In this document: positions 17,386 through 25,780 of the stretch, in pieces
How positions within the stretch are numbered: the stretch's first letter is position 1
Layout of the letters: each line of letters opens with the position of its first letter
NCBI RefSeq assembly: GCF_900112645.1
Contig: NZ_FOMO01000008.1
Span: forward strand, 124,001-188,000
From: Phytopseudomonas straminea
GTDB lineage: Bacteria > Pseudomonadota > Gammaproteobacteria > Pseudomonadales > Pseudomonadaceae
Reading direction: 5' to 3'
DNA: 64,000 nt
Translations under genes and position numbers: made by a program
The notes under the pieces: model-generated
The model's database searches: none
The model's input: the letters and a program-made list of their open reading frames with translations, nothing else
What the model was told of the DNA's origin: nothing

Positions 17386-17808
17386 ATGACCACTAAAACT
17401 GCCCCAAATGCTCGTACCCAACTGGCCAGCTGGAAGGTCGCTGCGCTGGCCATTGGCAGCAGCCTGCTGCTGGCAGGCTGCGCTGGCAACCCGCCCAGCG
17501 AGCAGATGGCCGTGACCAAGTCCGCCGTCAATGAAGCCGTCAGCTCCGGCGGCACCGAGTTCGCCGCAGTAGAAACCAAATCCGCTCAGGACAAGCTCAA
17601 GCAGGCCGAGCTGGAAATGGTCGAAAAGAACTACGAAGAAGCCAAGCGGCTGGCTGAGCAGGCCGAGTGGGACGCCCGCGTAGCGACCCGCAAGACCCAG
17701 GCTGCCAAGGCGGACAAGGCGCTCAAGGATGCTCAGCAGGGTATCGAAGAGCTGCGTCAGGAAGGCATGCGTGGCGCCGAGCAGATGCGCCCTCAGGGTC
17801 AGCAGTAA
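17386..17808 (+). CDS. DUF4398 lipoprotein upstream of lptF
   Basis: A 140-residue lipoprotein: basic start, hydrophobic core and LLAGC lipobox, with Cys near residue 29. The mature part is an Ala/Glu/Lys-rich coiled-coil helix (KSAQDKLKQAELEMVEKN) of the DUF4398 type. ATG 17386 has GGAGT about 9 nt upstream; ATG 17371 is a less likely alternative. It is followed after 46 nt by the OmpA-like lptF gene, so the two probably form an operon. Coiled-coil lipoproteins of this size often tether or organise the outer membrane, but the specific role is unknown. Confidence 0.8.
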   Translation: MTTKTAPNARTQLASWKVAALAIGSSLLLAGCAGNPPSEQMAVTKSAVNEAVSSGGTEFAAVETKSAQDKLKQAELEMVEKNYEEAKRLAEQAEWDARVATRKTQAAKADKALKDAQQGIEELRQEGMRGAEQMRPQGQQ

Positions 17809-17854
17809 TAACGCCCGCTACCGCTTTCGCCAATTCATAGAAGGATGAACGACC

Positions 17855-18640
17855 ATGCGTAATCAAGTGATGATTCCTGCCCTGCTGGCCCTGAGCGTCG
17901 GCCTGGCTGCTTGCGCCTCCAAGCCCAACGTCAACCTGGAGCAGGCGCGCAGCAGCTACTCCAGCCTGCAGACCAACCCGGAGTCGGTCAAAGTAGCCGC
18001 TCTGGAAACCAAGGACGCCGGTGAAGCCCTGGAGCGTGCAGAGAAGGCGTACCGCGAGAAAGAAGACGAGAAGCGCGTCGACCAGCTGTCCTACCTGGCC
18101 AACAAGCGCATCGAGCTTGCCGAACAGACCATCGCTCTGCGCACCACCGAGCAGAACCTGGAGCAGACCGGCGCCCAACGTGCCCAGGCGCGTCTGGAAG
18201 CCCGCGATGCGCAGATCAAGCAGTTGCAGGACAGCCTGAACGCCAAGCAGACCGAGCGCGGCACCCTGGTGACCTTTGGTGACGTACTGTTCGATCTGGA
18301 TCGCTCCGAGCTCAAGCCGGGCGGCATGCACAACATCACCAAGCTCGCCCAGTTCCTGCAGGAAAACCCGGATCGCAAGGTGATCGTCGAAGGCTACACC
18401 GACAGCACCGGCTCGGCTCAGTACAACCAGAGCCTGTCCGAGCGCCGCGCCAACTCCGTTCGCGCCGCGCTGATCAGCCAGGGTGTCGGCCCGGAGCGCA
18501 TCGTCGCTCAGGGTTATGGCAAAGAATACCCGGTTGCCAGCAACAGCGACTCGGCCGGCCGCGCCATGAATCGTCGTGTGGAAGTGACTATTTCCAACGA
18601 CAACAAGCCGGTCGCCCCACGCTCGAGCATGAGCAACTAA
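17855..18640 (+). CDS. lptF: OmpA-family lipoprotein LptF
   Basis: A 261-residue outer-membrane lipoprotein (LAAC lipobox, Cys near 21) with three parts. An N-terminal DUF4398-like segment matches the upstream gene product in style. A charged coiled coil follows (residues about 60-130), then a C-terminal OmpA/peptidoglycan-binding domain (FDLDRSELKPGG, EGYTDSTGSAQYN, LSERRANSVRAAL, MNRRVEVTI). It anchors the outer membrane to peptidoglycan. The P. aeruginosa homologue is lipotoxin F, induced by envelope stress through AlgU by recall. GAAGGA lies 8 nt before ATG 17855. A terminator follows. Confidence 0.9.
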   Translation: MRNQVMIPALLALSVGLAACASKPNVNLEQARSSYSSLQTNPESVKVAALETKDAGEALERAEKAYREKEDEKRVDQLSYLANKRIELAEQTIALRTTEQNLEQTGAQRAQARLEARDAQIKQLQDSLNAKQTERGTLVTFGDVLFDLDRSELKPGGMHNITKLAQFLQENPDRKVIVEGYTDSTGSAQYNQSLSERRANSVRAALISQGVGPERIVAQGYGKEYPVASNSDSAGRAMNRRVEVTISNDNKPVAPRSSMSN

Positions 18641-18697
18641 GGCTCTGGCCTGCCTGAGGGAGTCTGCTGCGCAAGGCTACAGACTTCCTTGAATGAT

Positions 18698-18722
18698 AAA
18701 CCCCGCTCAGGCGGGGTTTGTC
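18698..18722 (+). terminator. Rho-independent terminator of lptF
   Basis: Perfect 9-bp arms AAACCCCGC / GCGGGGTTT with a 4-nt loop, then GTCGTTT. It lies 57 nt after lptF and just before the end of the convergent gene at 18726, so it may act on both strands. Confidence 0.8.
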
Positions 18723-18725
18723 GTT

Positions 18726-19025
18726 TCAGGGGTTGCAACGCACCGCGCGCTTGGCGTCATCCACCAGTACGCCGCTGAGGCCCTTCTGCTGTAGATCGAA
18801 CAGTACCAGCACGCCATCGATGCACTGCGCCACTTGGTCGGCGGGCTTCAGGCTGACCCGGTAATCCTCGCCGGGAATGGTCTTGAGCATGGTGAATTCG
18901 GCCAGCAGCAAGGCGTCTTCAGGCTTGGCGAAATGCAGGTAGCCGTAATAACCGAGCACCGCCACGGTGCCGGCGACGCTGCCGATGGCGGTGAGAATCA
19001 GAGGAATGGGGTTGGGCGCTGTCAT
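18726..19025 (-). CDS. Small single-span membrane hypothetical protein
   Basis: A 99-residue protein that I do not recognise. Residues about 6-30 form one hydrophobic helix (ending in GYYGYLHF). A soluble tail follows with two cysteines (QCIDGVLVLFD and RCNP), which could form a disulfide if the tail is periplasmic. The orientation is not clear from charges. It converges on lptF. The gene at 19117 ends 91 nt upstream on the same strand, so co-transcription is possible. Confidence 0.6.
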   Translation of the reverse strand: MTAPNPIPLILTAIGSVAGTVAVLGYYGYLHFAKPEDALLLAEFTMLKTIPGEDYRVSLKPADQVAQCIDGVLVLFDLQQKGLSGVLVDDAKRAVRCNP

Positions 19026-19116
19026 ACCGGCATCATCTCGGTGCAGGCTGCCCGGTCAGGCAGCTCGGAAAAGTGGGGATCTGCCGCGCCGCATCGCCAC
19101 CGACCCGAGCCGGTGC

Positions 19117-20412
19117 TCAGAGGATATTGGCGTAGTCGGCTTCGATCCGATCCAGGCTCAGGTGATTGAGGAAGTTGGAAAAGCACATCCAGGCCGACAG
19201 CGAGTTGAGGTCGCGAAACTGCTGCGGTAGGTACTTGGGTGGGCTCACCAGCCCTTCATCGACCAGCTGGCGTAGCGTACGCATATCCTCGAGCGTGGTC
19301 TTGCCACAGAACAATAAAGGGATCTGTTCCAGCTTTCCTTTGCGCACCGCGAGCTGGATATAGTTGTAGATCATGATGAAACCCTTCAGATAAGAAAGGT
19401 CCTTGGTAAAGGGCAGACCGTCCGGCGCCGAGCCGCGGAAGGCACGGCTGGCGTTGCTGTAGCTGTCTTCCAGGCTGAAACCCTGCTCGCGGTAGAAATC
19501 GCAGACCTGCACGAAGTCGGCGCCCTGCTCGGCCATGTGAATGGCGCGGGTACGGTTGGTCAGCTTGCGCAGGCGACTGGGGTAGGAGGCGAAGGCGATC
19601 ACTTCCATGAGAATCGCCAGGCCTTCCTGTGTGACAGTCGACGAGGGTGGCCCCTTGGCCAGAAAGGTGCAGATCGGCTGGTTCTGGCCATTCAGCGTGG
19701 TCGCCACGTGCACCAGCCCTTCGTGCACTTCCAGCGCCTTGACGTCACGCTCGTTGAACATGGCGTCAGTGCGGATCTTGATGTAGTCGGCGCCGGCCGC
19801 GGCGTCGGCAAGAATGCCGTCGGACTCGAACACACGAATGGTGTTCTCGCTCTCGCCGAATACCAGGTTCAGGCGGCTCTGCAGCAGGGCCACGGCTTCC
19901 TTGGCGCCCAGGGTTTTGGGTTCGTCCTTGAGATCACCGCGGCTGTCGATGTTGTTCAGGTAGTCGGAAAACATCAGCCCCAGATCCGCCAGGGTCGGGT
20001 CACCGGCGTGGAAGGCGTCGGACGCAGCGCCGTACAGCTCCTGGGAAATCAGCCCGAAATCCGAGGTGCCGCGCGCTTCCAGCATGCGAATCACCATGCG
20101 GTACTCGCGGCACATGCGGCGCATGATCTGCCCGACCGGGTTGAACTGACCGAGCTGGCGGGTGATGTCGCGCTCGATATTCTGGAATTCCAGCTTCTTG
20201 GCGGCCGGGTCAAAGGGCAGCGGACGGCTGTCGTAGTAGCTACGGTCGATGGCCGGCAGCTCGCGGCCCTTGTGCTTGAGAAAGGTCTGGCGAACGGAAT
20301 CGTCCCATTTCACCGCATCGAGCACGCGGATTGGCGTCTGCGCCTCGACAATGCGGTCGGACAGCGCGCGCACCGCCAATTGGTAGCCGTCGAGTGCTAA
20401 GTGGCTGTTCAT
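19117..20412 (-). CDS. DUF1704 / QEGLA-motif protein (MATCAP-like metalloprotease fold)
   Basis: A 431-residue cytoplasmic protein of the family annotated as 'flavohemoglobin expression-modulating QEGLA motif protein'. The QEGLA motif is present (TQEGLAILMEV). Some 40 residues before it is VHEGLVHVAT, which is an HExxxH zinc motif. Together with the QEGLA glutamate this is the ligand set of the tyrosine-carboxypeptidase-like (MATCAP) metalloproteases. A peptidase role is therefore inferred; no bacterial substrate is known to me. The start is ATG 20412. It is followed by the gene at 18726 and preceded 25 nt upstream by a lipoprotein gene, suggesting an operon. Confidence 0.85.
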   Translation of the reverse strand: MNSHLALDGYQLAVRALSDRIVEAQTPIRVLDAVKWDDSVRQTFLKHKGRELPAIDRSYYDSRPLPFDPAAKKLEFQNIERDITRQLGQFNPVGQIMRRMCREYRMVIRMLEARGTSDFGLISQELYGAASDAFHAGDPTLADLGLMFSDYLNNIDSRGDLKDEPKTLGAKEAVALLQSRLNLVFGESENTIRVFESDGILADAAAGADYIKIRTDAMFNERDVKALEVHEGLVHVATTLNGQNQPICTFLAKGPPSSTVTQEGLAILMEVIAFASYPSRLRKLTNRTRAIHMAEQGADFVQVCDFYREQGFSLEDSYSNASRAFRGSAPDGLPFTKDLSYLKGFIMIYNYIQLAVRKGKLEQIPLLFCGKTTLEDMRTLRQLVDEGLVSPPKYLPQQFRDLNSLSAWMCFSNFLNHLSLDRIEADYANIL

Positions 20413-20437
20413 GGCAATCCTCTTTGCGTTGAAAATG

Positions 20438-20989
20438 TCAGGGCACGCTGCGCTGGTAGCGCGCCACTTCGACGAACAGGTCGGAGTTGGCAGGATCGTT
20501 CAGGTAGGCGAACACCTTGTCCAACTTGCTGGTGACCAGCACGCCCTGGCCCTGGGGCATCTGTACGTCGTTGCCGGCCAGCTCGCCCGTGGCGATGGCC
20601 TGGCGAATACGCTCAACATCCAGGTTGAAAAGCACCAGCTCGCCGGTCTGTGTCAGTTCGAAGCCGCCGATGGCGTAGTTGGCGCCCATGCGCTTGGGCA
20701 GGCCTGCAGACAGGTACCAGCGCCGCCCGTGGTGGGCCACGGTGAAGCTGTAGCTCTGCACGCTGGGCACGTTATCCGGGTTGTCGACGTAGGTGTCGGC
20801 CTTGTACAGGTTGGAGCCGGCACGGGTGATGTCCAGGTAACGCAGCTCGCCCCACTCGTCCACCCGCGACCACACGCCGAGCAGCGGAATCGGCGCCGCC
20901 TCGTTGGCCGGAATCGGCTCCCTGAAGGTCACCAGGCAGCCGCTCAAGAGCAGCAACGACAGCACCACCAATGCGCGACAGGCTTTCAT
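20438..20989 (-). CDS. Hypothetical outer-membrane lipoprotein
   Basis: A 183-residue lipoprotein: short basic start, hydrophobic core and LLSGC lipobox. The mature part (WSRVDEWGELRYLDI, then FTVAHHGRRWYLSAGL) looks like a small beta-rich domain with no family I can name with confidence. Two ATG codons are adjacent (20992 and 20989). The strong AAGGAG site is 6 nt before 20989 but only 3 nt before 20992, so 20989 is chosen. It ends 25 nt before the DUF1704 gene on the same strand and is probably co-transcribed with it. Confidence 0.75.
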   Translation of the reverse strand: MKACRALVVLSLLLLSGCLVTFREPIPANEAAPIPLLGVWSRVDEWGELRYLDITRAGSNLYKADTYVDNPDNVPSVQSYSFTVAHHGRRWYLSAGLPKRMGANYAIGGFELTQTGELVLFNLDVERIRQAIATGELAGNDVQMPQGQGVLVTSKLDKVFAYLNDPANSDLFVEVARYQRSVP

Positions 20990-21095
20990 CATGCTCTCCT
21001 TGAGACAGGCGTATGGCCGGCAACGACCTGATAGTCCAACCCTGCTGCGCACTGCGTCAAGCGCGCTATCTCAAGGATAGGCGCAGAATAGCGGG

Positions 21096-21120
21096 CAATA
21101 AAAAGCCGCCCTGAGGCGGC
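21096..21120 (-). terminator. Displaced lysS terminator
   Basis: On the minus strand AGCCGCC-TCAG-GGCGGCT is followed by TTTTATTG, a good intrinsic terminator. It lies beyond the MITE-like element at 21131-21280. Without the element it would be directly after the lysS stop. Confidence 0.75.
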
Positions 21121-21130
21121 TCGTTCGATC

Positions 21131-21280
21131 CTTAGAGCCTGTTCACGATCTCGCGAGCTAGAGCGATCCAAGGCAAAAACAAGCGAGGAAGCGGAGTTTA
21201 CAAGTGGTAAATGAGCATTCCGAGCTTGTTTTTAACGCAGGAGCGCCGACGCGCAGCAGATCGCGAACAGGTTCTTAGAG
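21131..21280. mobile_element. MITE-like non-autonomous element next to the lysS stop
   Basis: About 136 bp with terminal inverted repeats CCTGTTCACGATCT / AGATCGCGAACAGG (13 of 14 matching), flanked by a 7-bp direct repeat CTTAGAG at 21131-21137 and 21274-21280. An inner pair of arms (AAAAACAAGC / GCTTGTTTTT) gives a second hairpin. It contains no gene. The sequence resembles an abundant Pseudomonas intergenic repeat by recall. Its right end abuts the lysS stop codon. Confidence 0.75.
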
Positions 21281-22777
21281 TTCCGGGCGCATGTGCGGGA
21301 ATAGAATCACGTCACGAATCGACGGCGAATTGGTCAGCAACATCACCAGACGGTCGATGCCGATGCCCTCGCCCGCAGTCGGCGGCATGCCGTACTCGAG
21401 GGCGCGCACGAAGTCGGCGTCGAAGTGCATGGCTTCGTCGTCACCGGCGTCCTTGTCGGCCACCTGCTGCATGAAGCGCGCGGCCTGGTCTTCAGCGTCG
21501 TTGAGCTCGGAGTAGGCATTGGCGATCTCGCGGCCACCGATGAACAGCTCGAAGCGATCGGTCACGCTTGGATCATCGTCGCTGCGACGGGCCAGCGGCG
21601 AGACTTCGAACGGGTAACGAGTGATGAAGTGCGGCTGCTCCAGCTTGTGCTCGACCAGCTCCTCGAAAATCATCACCTGCAGCTTGCCCAGGCCTTCGAA
21701 GCCGAGCACCTTGGCGCCGGCTTTCTTGGCGATGGCGCGAGCCTTGTCCAGATCCTGCAGGTCAGCGGCAGTGATTTCCGGGTTGTACTTGAGGATGGAG
21801 TCGAACACCGACAGGCGTACGAATGGCTCGCCGAAGTGGAACACCTTATCGCCGTAGGGCACGTCCGTGCTGCCGAGAATGGTCTGGGCCAGCTCGCGGA
21901 ACAGCTCCTCGGTCAGGTCCATGTTGTCTTCGTAGTCGGCGTAGGCCTGGTAGAACTCGAGCATGGTGAACTCGGGGTTGTGCCGGGTCGAAACGCCTTC
22001 GTTACGGAAGTTGCGGTTGATCTCGAAGACCTTTTCGAAGCCACCAACCACCAGACGCTTGAGGTACAGCTCCGGCGCGATGCGCAGGAACATGGCCATG
22101 TCCAGGGCATTGTGGTGAGTTTCGAACGGCTTGGCCGCGGCCCCCCCGGGAATGGTCTGCAGCATCGGCGTTTCCACTTCCAGGAAGTTGCGCTCGGCGA
22201 GGAACTTGCGGATGTGGGCGATGACTTGGGAACGCACGCGGAAGGTGTCGCGTACTTCTTCGTTGACGATCAGGTCGACGTAGCGCTGGCGGTAGCGCTG
22301 CTCGGTATCGGTCAGGCCGTGGTGCTTGTCCGGCAGCGGGCGCAGCGACTTGGTCAGCAGGCGCACGCTGGTCATCTCGACGTAAAGGTCGCCCTTGCCG
22401 GAACGGGCCAGGGTGCCTTCGGCGGCGATGATGTCGCCCATGTCCCAGGTCTTTACCTGAGCCAGGGTTTCTTCGGGCAGGGTCTTACGGTTGACGTAGA
22501 CCTGGATACGCCCGCTCATGTCCTGGATGACCATGAACGCGCCACGGTTGAGCATGATGCGCCCGGCAACCTTGACCGGAATGGCCGCCGCTTCCAGCTC
22601 TTCCTTGGTCTTGTCCACGTACTGTTTCTGCAGCTCGGCGCAGAGATTGTCGCGGCGGAAGTCGTTCGGGAAGGCACTGCCCTGCTCACGGATGGCAGCA
22701 AGCTTTTCCTTGCGCTGGGCAATCAGCTTGTTTTCTTCCTGTTGCAGTTCGTGCTGGTCGGGCTGTTGGTCGCTCAT
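21275..22777 (-). CDS. lysS: Lysyl-tRNA synthetase (class II)
   Basis: A 500-residue cytoplasmic class II synthetase that charges tRNA-Lys. An N-terminal OB-fold anticodon-binding domain (GRIMLNRGAFMVIQD) leads into the catalytic core. Motif 2 lies around FEINRNFRNEGVSTRHNPEFT and motif 3 is GEGIGIDRLVMLL near the C-terminus, which ends MRPEL. The start is ATG 22777. It follows prfB by 96 nt on the same strand, the usual prfB-lysS order. Its stop codon sits inside the 7-bp duplication of a MITE-like element, which separates the gene from its terminator. Confidence 0.97.
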   Translation of the reverse strand: MSDQQPDQHELQQEENKLIAQRKEKLAAIREQGSAFPNDFRRDNLCAELQKQYVDKTKEELEAAAIPVKVAGRIMLNRGAFMVIQDMSGRIQVYVNRKTLPEETLAQVKTWDMGDIIAAEGTLARSGKGDLYVEMTSVRLLTKSLRPLPDKHHGLTDTEQRYRQRYVDLIVNEEVRDTFRVRSQVIAHIRKFLAERNFLEVETPMLQTIPGGAAAKPFETHHNALDMAMFLRIAPELYLKRLVVGGFEKVFEINRNFRNEGVSTRHNPEFTMLEFYQAYADYEDNMDLTEELFRELAQTILGSTDVPYGDKVFHFGEPFVRLSVFDSILKYNPEITAADLQDLDKARAIAKKAGAKVLGFEGLGKLQVMIFEELVEHKLEQPHFITRYPFEVSPLARRSDDDPSVTDRFELFIGGREIANAYSELNDAEDQAARFMQQVADKDAGDDEAMHFDADFVRALEYGMPPTAGEGIGIDRLVMLLTNSPSIRDVILFPHMRPEL

Positions 22778-22873
22778 GGTCGTCTGTCTGCCTGGCGTCT
22801 GGTCACTGATTCGATGAATAAATCCGCAGGGCGCCGCTGCTCACGGGCAGCGGCCCCGGCATGGGGTGCGGGC

Positions 22874-23969
22874 TCAGAGGCCCTGTTTGAGGCTGGCTTC
22901 GAGGTAACCGTCGAGGTCGCCGTCGAGCACCTTCTGGCAATCGCTACGCTCGACGCCGGTACGCAGATCCTTGATGCGCGAGTCGTCGAGCACATAGGAG
23001 CGGATTTGGTGGCCCCAGCCGATATCCGACTTGCTGTCTTCCAGCGCCTGGGAGGCGGCGTTGCGTTTCTGCATCTCCAGCTCGTACAACTTGGCCCGCA
23101 GCATCTTCATGGCGGTGTCCTTGTTGGCGTGCTGGGAACGTTCGTTCTGACAGGCCACCACAGTGTTGGTCGGTACGTGGGTGATACGTACCGCCGAATC
23201 GGTGGTGTTGACGTGCTGACCACCAGCACCGGAGGAGCGGTAGGTGTCGATGCGCAGGTCGGCCGGGTTGATTTCGATCTCCACCTTGTCGTCGATCTCG
23301 GGCGAGACGAACACCGCCGAAAACGAGGTGTGGCGACGGGCGCCGGAGTCGAACGGGCTCTTGCGTACCAGACGGTGCACGCCGATCTCGGTACGCAACC
23401 AGCCGAAGGCGTACTCGCCCTTGATGTGCACGGTGGCGCCCTTGATACCGGCGACCTCCCCCTCGGACAGCTCGACGATCTCGGCATTGAAGCCGCGCTT
23501 GTCGGCCCAGCGCAGGTACATGCGCAGCAGGATGTTGGCCCAGTCTTGGGCCTCGGTACCACCGGAACCGGCCTGGATATCCAGGTAGCAATTGTTGGGG
23601 TCCATCTCGTGGCTGAACATGCGGCGGAATTCGAGCTTCTCGAGAATTTCGCGCAGGCGCTCGATTTCAGCGGCGACGTCGTCGACGGCGCCCTGATCGT
23701 TCTCTTCTACAGCCATGTCCAGCAGGTCGCGAGAGTCGGCCAGGCTGCCGGTCAGGTCGTCGATGGTTTCGACGATCTGCGCCAGGGTGGAGCGCTCACG
23801 GCCCAGGCTCTGGGCGTATTCAGGCTTGTTCCAGACGTTCGGGTCTTCGAGTTCGCGGTTTACTTCGACGAGACGATCATGCTTGTGATCGTAGTCAAAG
23901 ATACCCCCGAATAGTCTGGGTGCGCTCGGACAGGTCCTTGATGCTATTCAGAATCGGGTTGATTTCCAT
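22874..23969 (-). CDS. prfB: Peptide chain release factor 2 (programmed +1 frameshift)
   Basis: RF2 terminates translation at UGA and UAA. The gene is read in two frames: 24 codons from ATG 23969 (MEINP...IRGYL) reach an in-frame TGA at 23897-23895, where one base (23897) is skipped. Reading then continues from DYDHKH to 22874, giving 364 residues, the normal RF2 length. The GGQ peptidyl-tRNA hydrolysis motif (SSGAGGQHVNTT) and the SPF stop-recognition tripeptide (KSPFDSGARR) are present. The frameshift is the normal autoregulatory device of prfB, so this is an intact gene. Confidence 0.96.
23894..23909 (-). other. RF2 programmed frameshift site
   Basis: The minus strand reads CGGGGGTATCTTTGAC: a Shine-Dalgarno-like G run, the slippery CTT codon, then the TGA stop with C after it. 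This matches the classical prfB site almost exactly. Low RF2 leads to slow TGA reading and a +1 shift. Confidence 0.95.
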
Positions 23970-24129
23970 GGCTGGCGGCACTCGCAGGTAAAACTTCGGA
24001 AAAGCCGCGGAGTATACTCGACTCAGGCTATTCTGGCAGCACGCCAGGCGGTGATCGGCCACCTGCGCACTAACGGCCCTTCTATACTCGACGGGCAGCC
24101 CGCCATCGAGCCAAGGATCTCCAGCCCCA

Positions 24130-25779
24130 ATGCTCCGCACCCAAAGCCTGCGTAGCCACTATGCCCTGCTCACCGTGGCACTGGTCTGCCTGCTCAGCCT
24201 GCTGCTCGGCGGCCTGATCAGCCGGGATTCCAGCCAGCGCATCCGCGCAGAAATCGGCCGCGACCTGGCCGAAGTCTCCTACACCATGGTCGATCGCCTG
24301 GATCGCGACATGCAGAGCCGCGCCAGCATGCTACAGGTGATCGGCAGCCTCAGTGCCCTGCGCCACCCGGGCGACAGCCGCGAAGTACGCCGCCTGCTCG
24401 ACGAGCTGCAGGGCAAGTTCCCGAGCATCGCCTGGATCGGTTTCACCGATGCCCAGGGCAAGGTACGGGCTTCCAGCGACGGCATTCTTGAAGGCGCCAG
24501 CATCGCCCAGCGGCCGGTATTTCTCGAAGGCAGCAAGGAACTGTTCATCGGCGACGTGCACGAGGCAGTGCTACTGGCCAAGCTGCTGCCCAACCCTACC
24601 GGCGAGGCGATGAAGTTCGTCGACATCAGCCTGCCGGTGCGCGATGACGCTGGCCACCTGGTCGGTGTGCTGGCCTCGCATCTGTCATGGTCCTGGGCCG
24701 ACGAGGTACGCGAGGCGATCCTCAAGCCCATCGAGGAAACCCGCCAGGTGGAATTCTTCGTGATCGGCCGCGATCGCACCATCCTGCTTGGCCCCCGCGA
24801 GCTGGTCGGACAGAAACTGCATCTGCCGATGATGCAGAACCTGTCGGCCCGGCAGAGCGACTGGGCCGTTCAGCAATGGCCCGACGGCAAGCAATACCTC
24901 ACCGGCCTGACAGCCAGCCAGGGCTACCTCGACTATCCGGGCCTGGGCTGGATGGTGGTGGCCCGTCAGGATCTTGAGCTGGCCGATGCGCCGGTACGGG
25001 CCATGCACCTGATCATTCTCGCCTGGAGCGTGGTGCTGGCCCTGCTGTTCGCCGCCTGCGGCTGGCTGCTGGCCAGCTACGTGACCCGCCCGCTGCGCAC
25101 CATCGCCCGCGCGGCCGACCGCCTGGCCAGTGGCGAAATCACCGTGATCCCGGAAATCGGTAGTCCTCGCGAGATCGCCCGGCTCAGCCATTCCATCCGC
25201 CACCTGGTGGAAAGCCTCACCCATCAGCACGCCGAACTTGATGCGCTGGAAAACCGTGCCCACCACGACCCGCTGACCGGCCTGCCAAATCGCGCCGCGC
25301 TGGCGCGCTTTCTACCCCGGGCGCAGCAACGTAATCAGAGCGCCCAGGACGGCCTGGCGGTGCTCTATCTGGATCTAGACGGTTTCAAGCCGGTCAACGA
25401 CCGCTATGGGCACGGCGCTGGGGATCAGGTGCTACGCGAGGCGGCCTCACGGATGCGTGGCTGCCTGCGCGGCGGCGACTTGGTGGTGCGCCTGGGCGGC
25501 GACGAGTTTCTGATGATCCTGCAGGTGGCTGCCGATGACGCCGCCAACCAGGCCCGGCAGATCGCCGAGCGCACGCTCCAGGCCCTGGCGGCGCCGATAC
25601 ATTGGGAAAGCCAGCAATTGCTGATCGGCTGCAGCATCGGCGGCGCGCTCTGGCCACAGCACGATGCGGATCTCGAAAAGGTGATGGAGATGGCCGATCA
25701 GGCCCTGTACCGCGCCAAGCAGACCGGCCGCGGCCGCGTCATGCTGCACGGCGAAGCGCCGGCGGACGAGCCGCAGTGA
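24130..25779 (+). CDS. Membrane diguanylate cyclase with Cache sensor, HAMP and GGDEF
   Basis: A 549-residue inner-membrane protein: TM1 at about 12-33, a periplasmic Cache-like sensor domain (about 35-290), TM2 (about 295-320), HAMP, then a GGDEF domain. The active motif is intact (RLGGDEF), and an RxxD inhibitory site (RGGD) lies 5 residues before it, so it should make c-di-GMP and be subject to product inhibition. The ligand is unknown. The ATG at 24130 has AAGGA 12 nt upstream, which is rather far. It diverges from prfB, and its stop lies 1 nt from the end of wspR on the other strand. Confidence 0.88.
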   Translation: MLRTQSLRSHYALLTVALVCLLSLLLGGLISRDSSQRIRAEIGRDLAEVSYTMVDRLDRDMQSRASMLQVIGSLSALRHPGDSREVRRLLDELQGKFPSIAWIGFTDAQGKVRASSDGILEGASIAQRPVFLEGSKELFIGDVHEAVLLAKLLPNPTGEAMKFVDISLPVRDDAGHLVGVLASHLSWSWADEVREAILKPIEETRQVEFFVIGRDRTILLGPRELVGQKLHLPMMQNLSARQSDWAVQQWPDGKQYLTGLTASQGYLDYPGLGWMVVARQDLELADAPVRAMHLIILAWSVVLALLFAACGWLLASYVTRPLRTIARAADRLASGEITVIPEIGSPREIARLSHSIRHLVESLTHQHAELDALENRAHHDPLTGLPNRAALARFLPRAQQRNQSAQDGLAVLYLDLDGFKPVNDRYGHGAGDQVLREAASRMRGCLRGGDLVVRLGGDEFLMILQVAADDAANQARQIAERTLQALAAPIHWESQQLLIGCSIGGALWPQHDADLEKVMEMADQALYRAKQTGRGRVMLHGEAPADEPQ

Positions 25780-25780
25780 C

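Noticed and set aside
21425..23914. An 829-codon open frame on the plus strand across lysS and prfB
   Set aside because: It lies opposite two certain genes, has no family likeness, and its composition is that of an antisense shadow in GC-rich DNA.
22874..23969. prfB as a pseudogene because of a stop after 24 codons
   Set aside because: The stop is in the canonical programmed frameshift site and the rest of the frame is intact.
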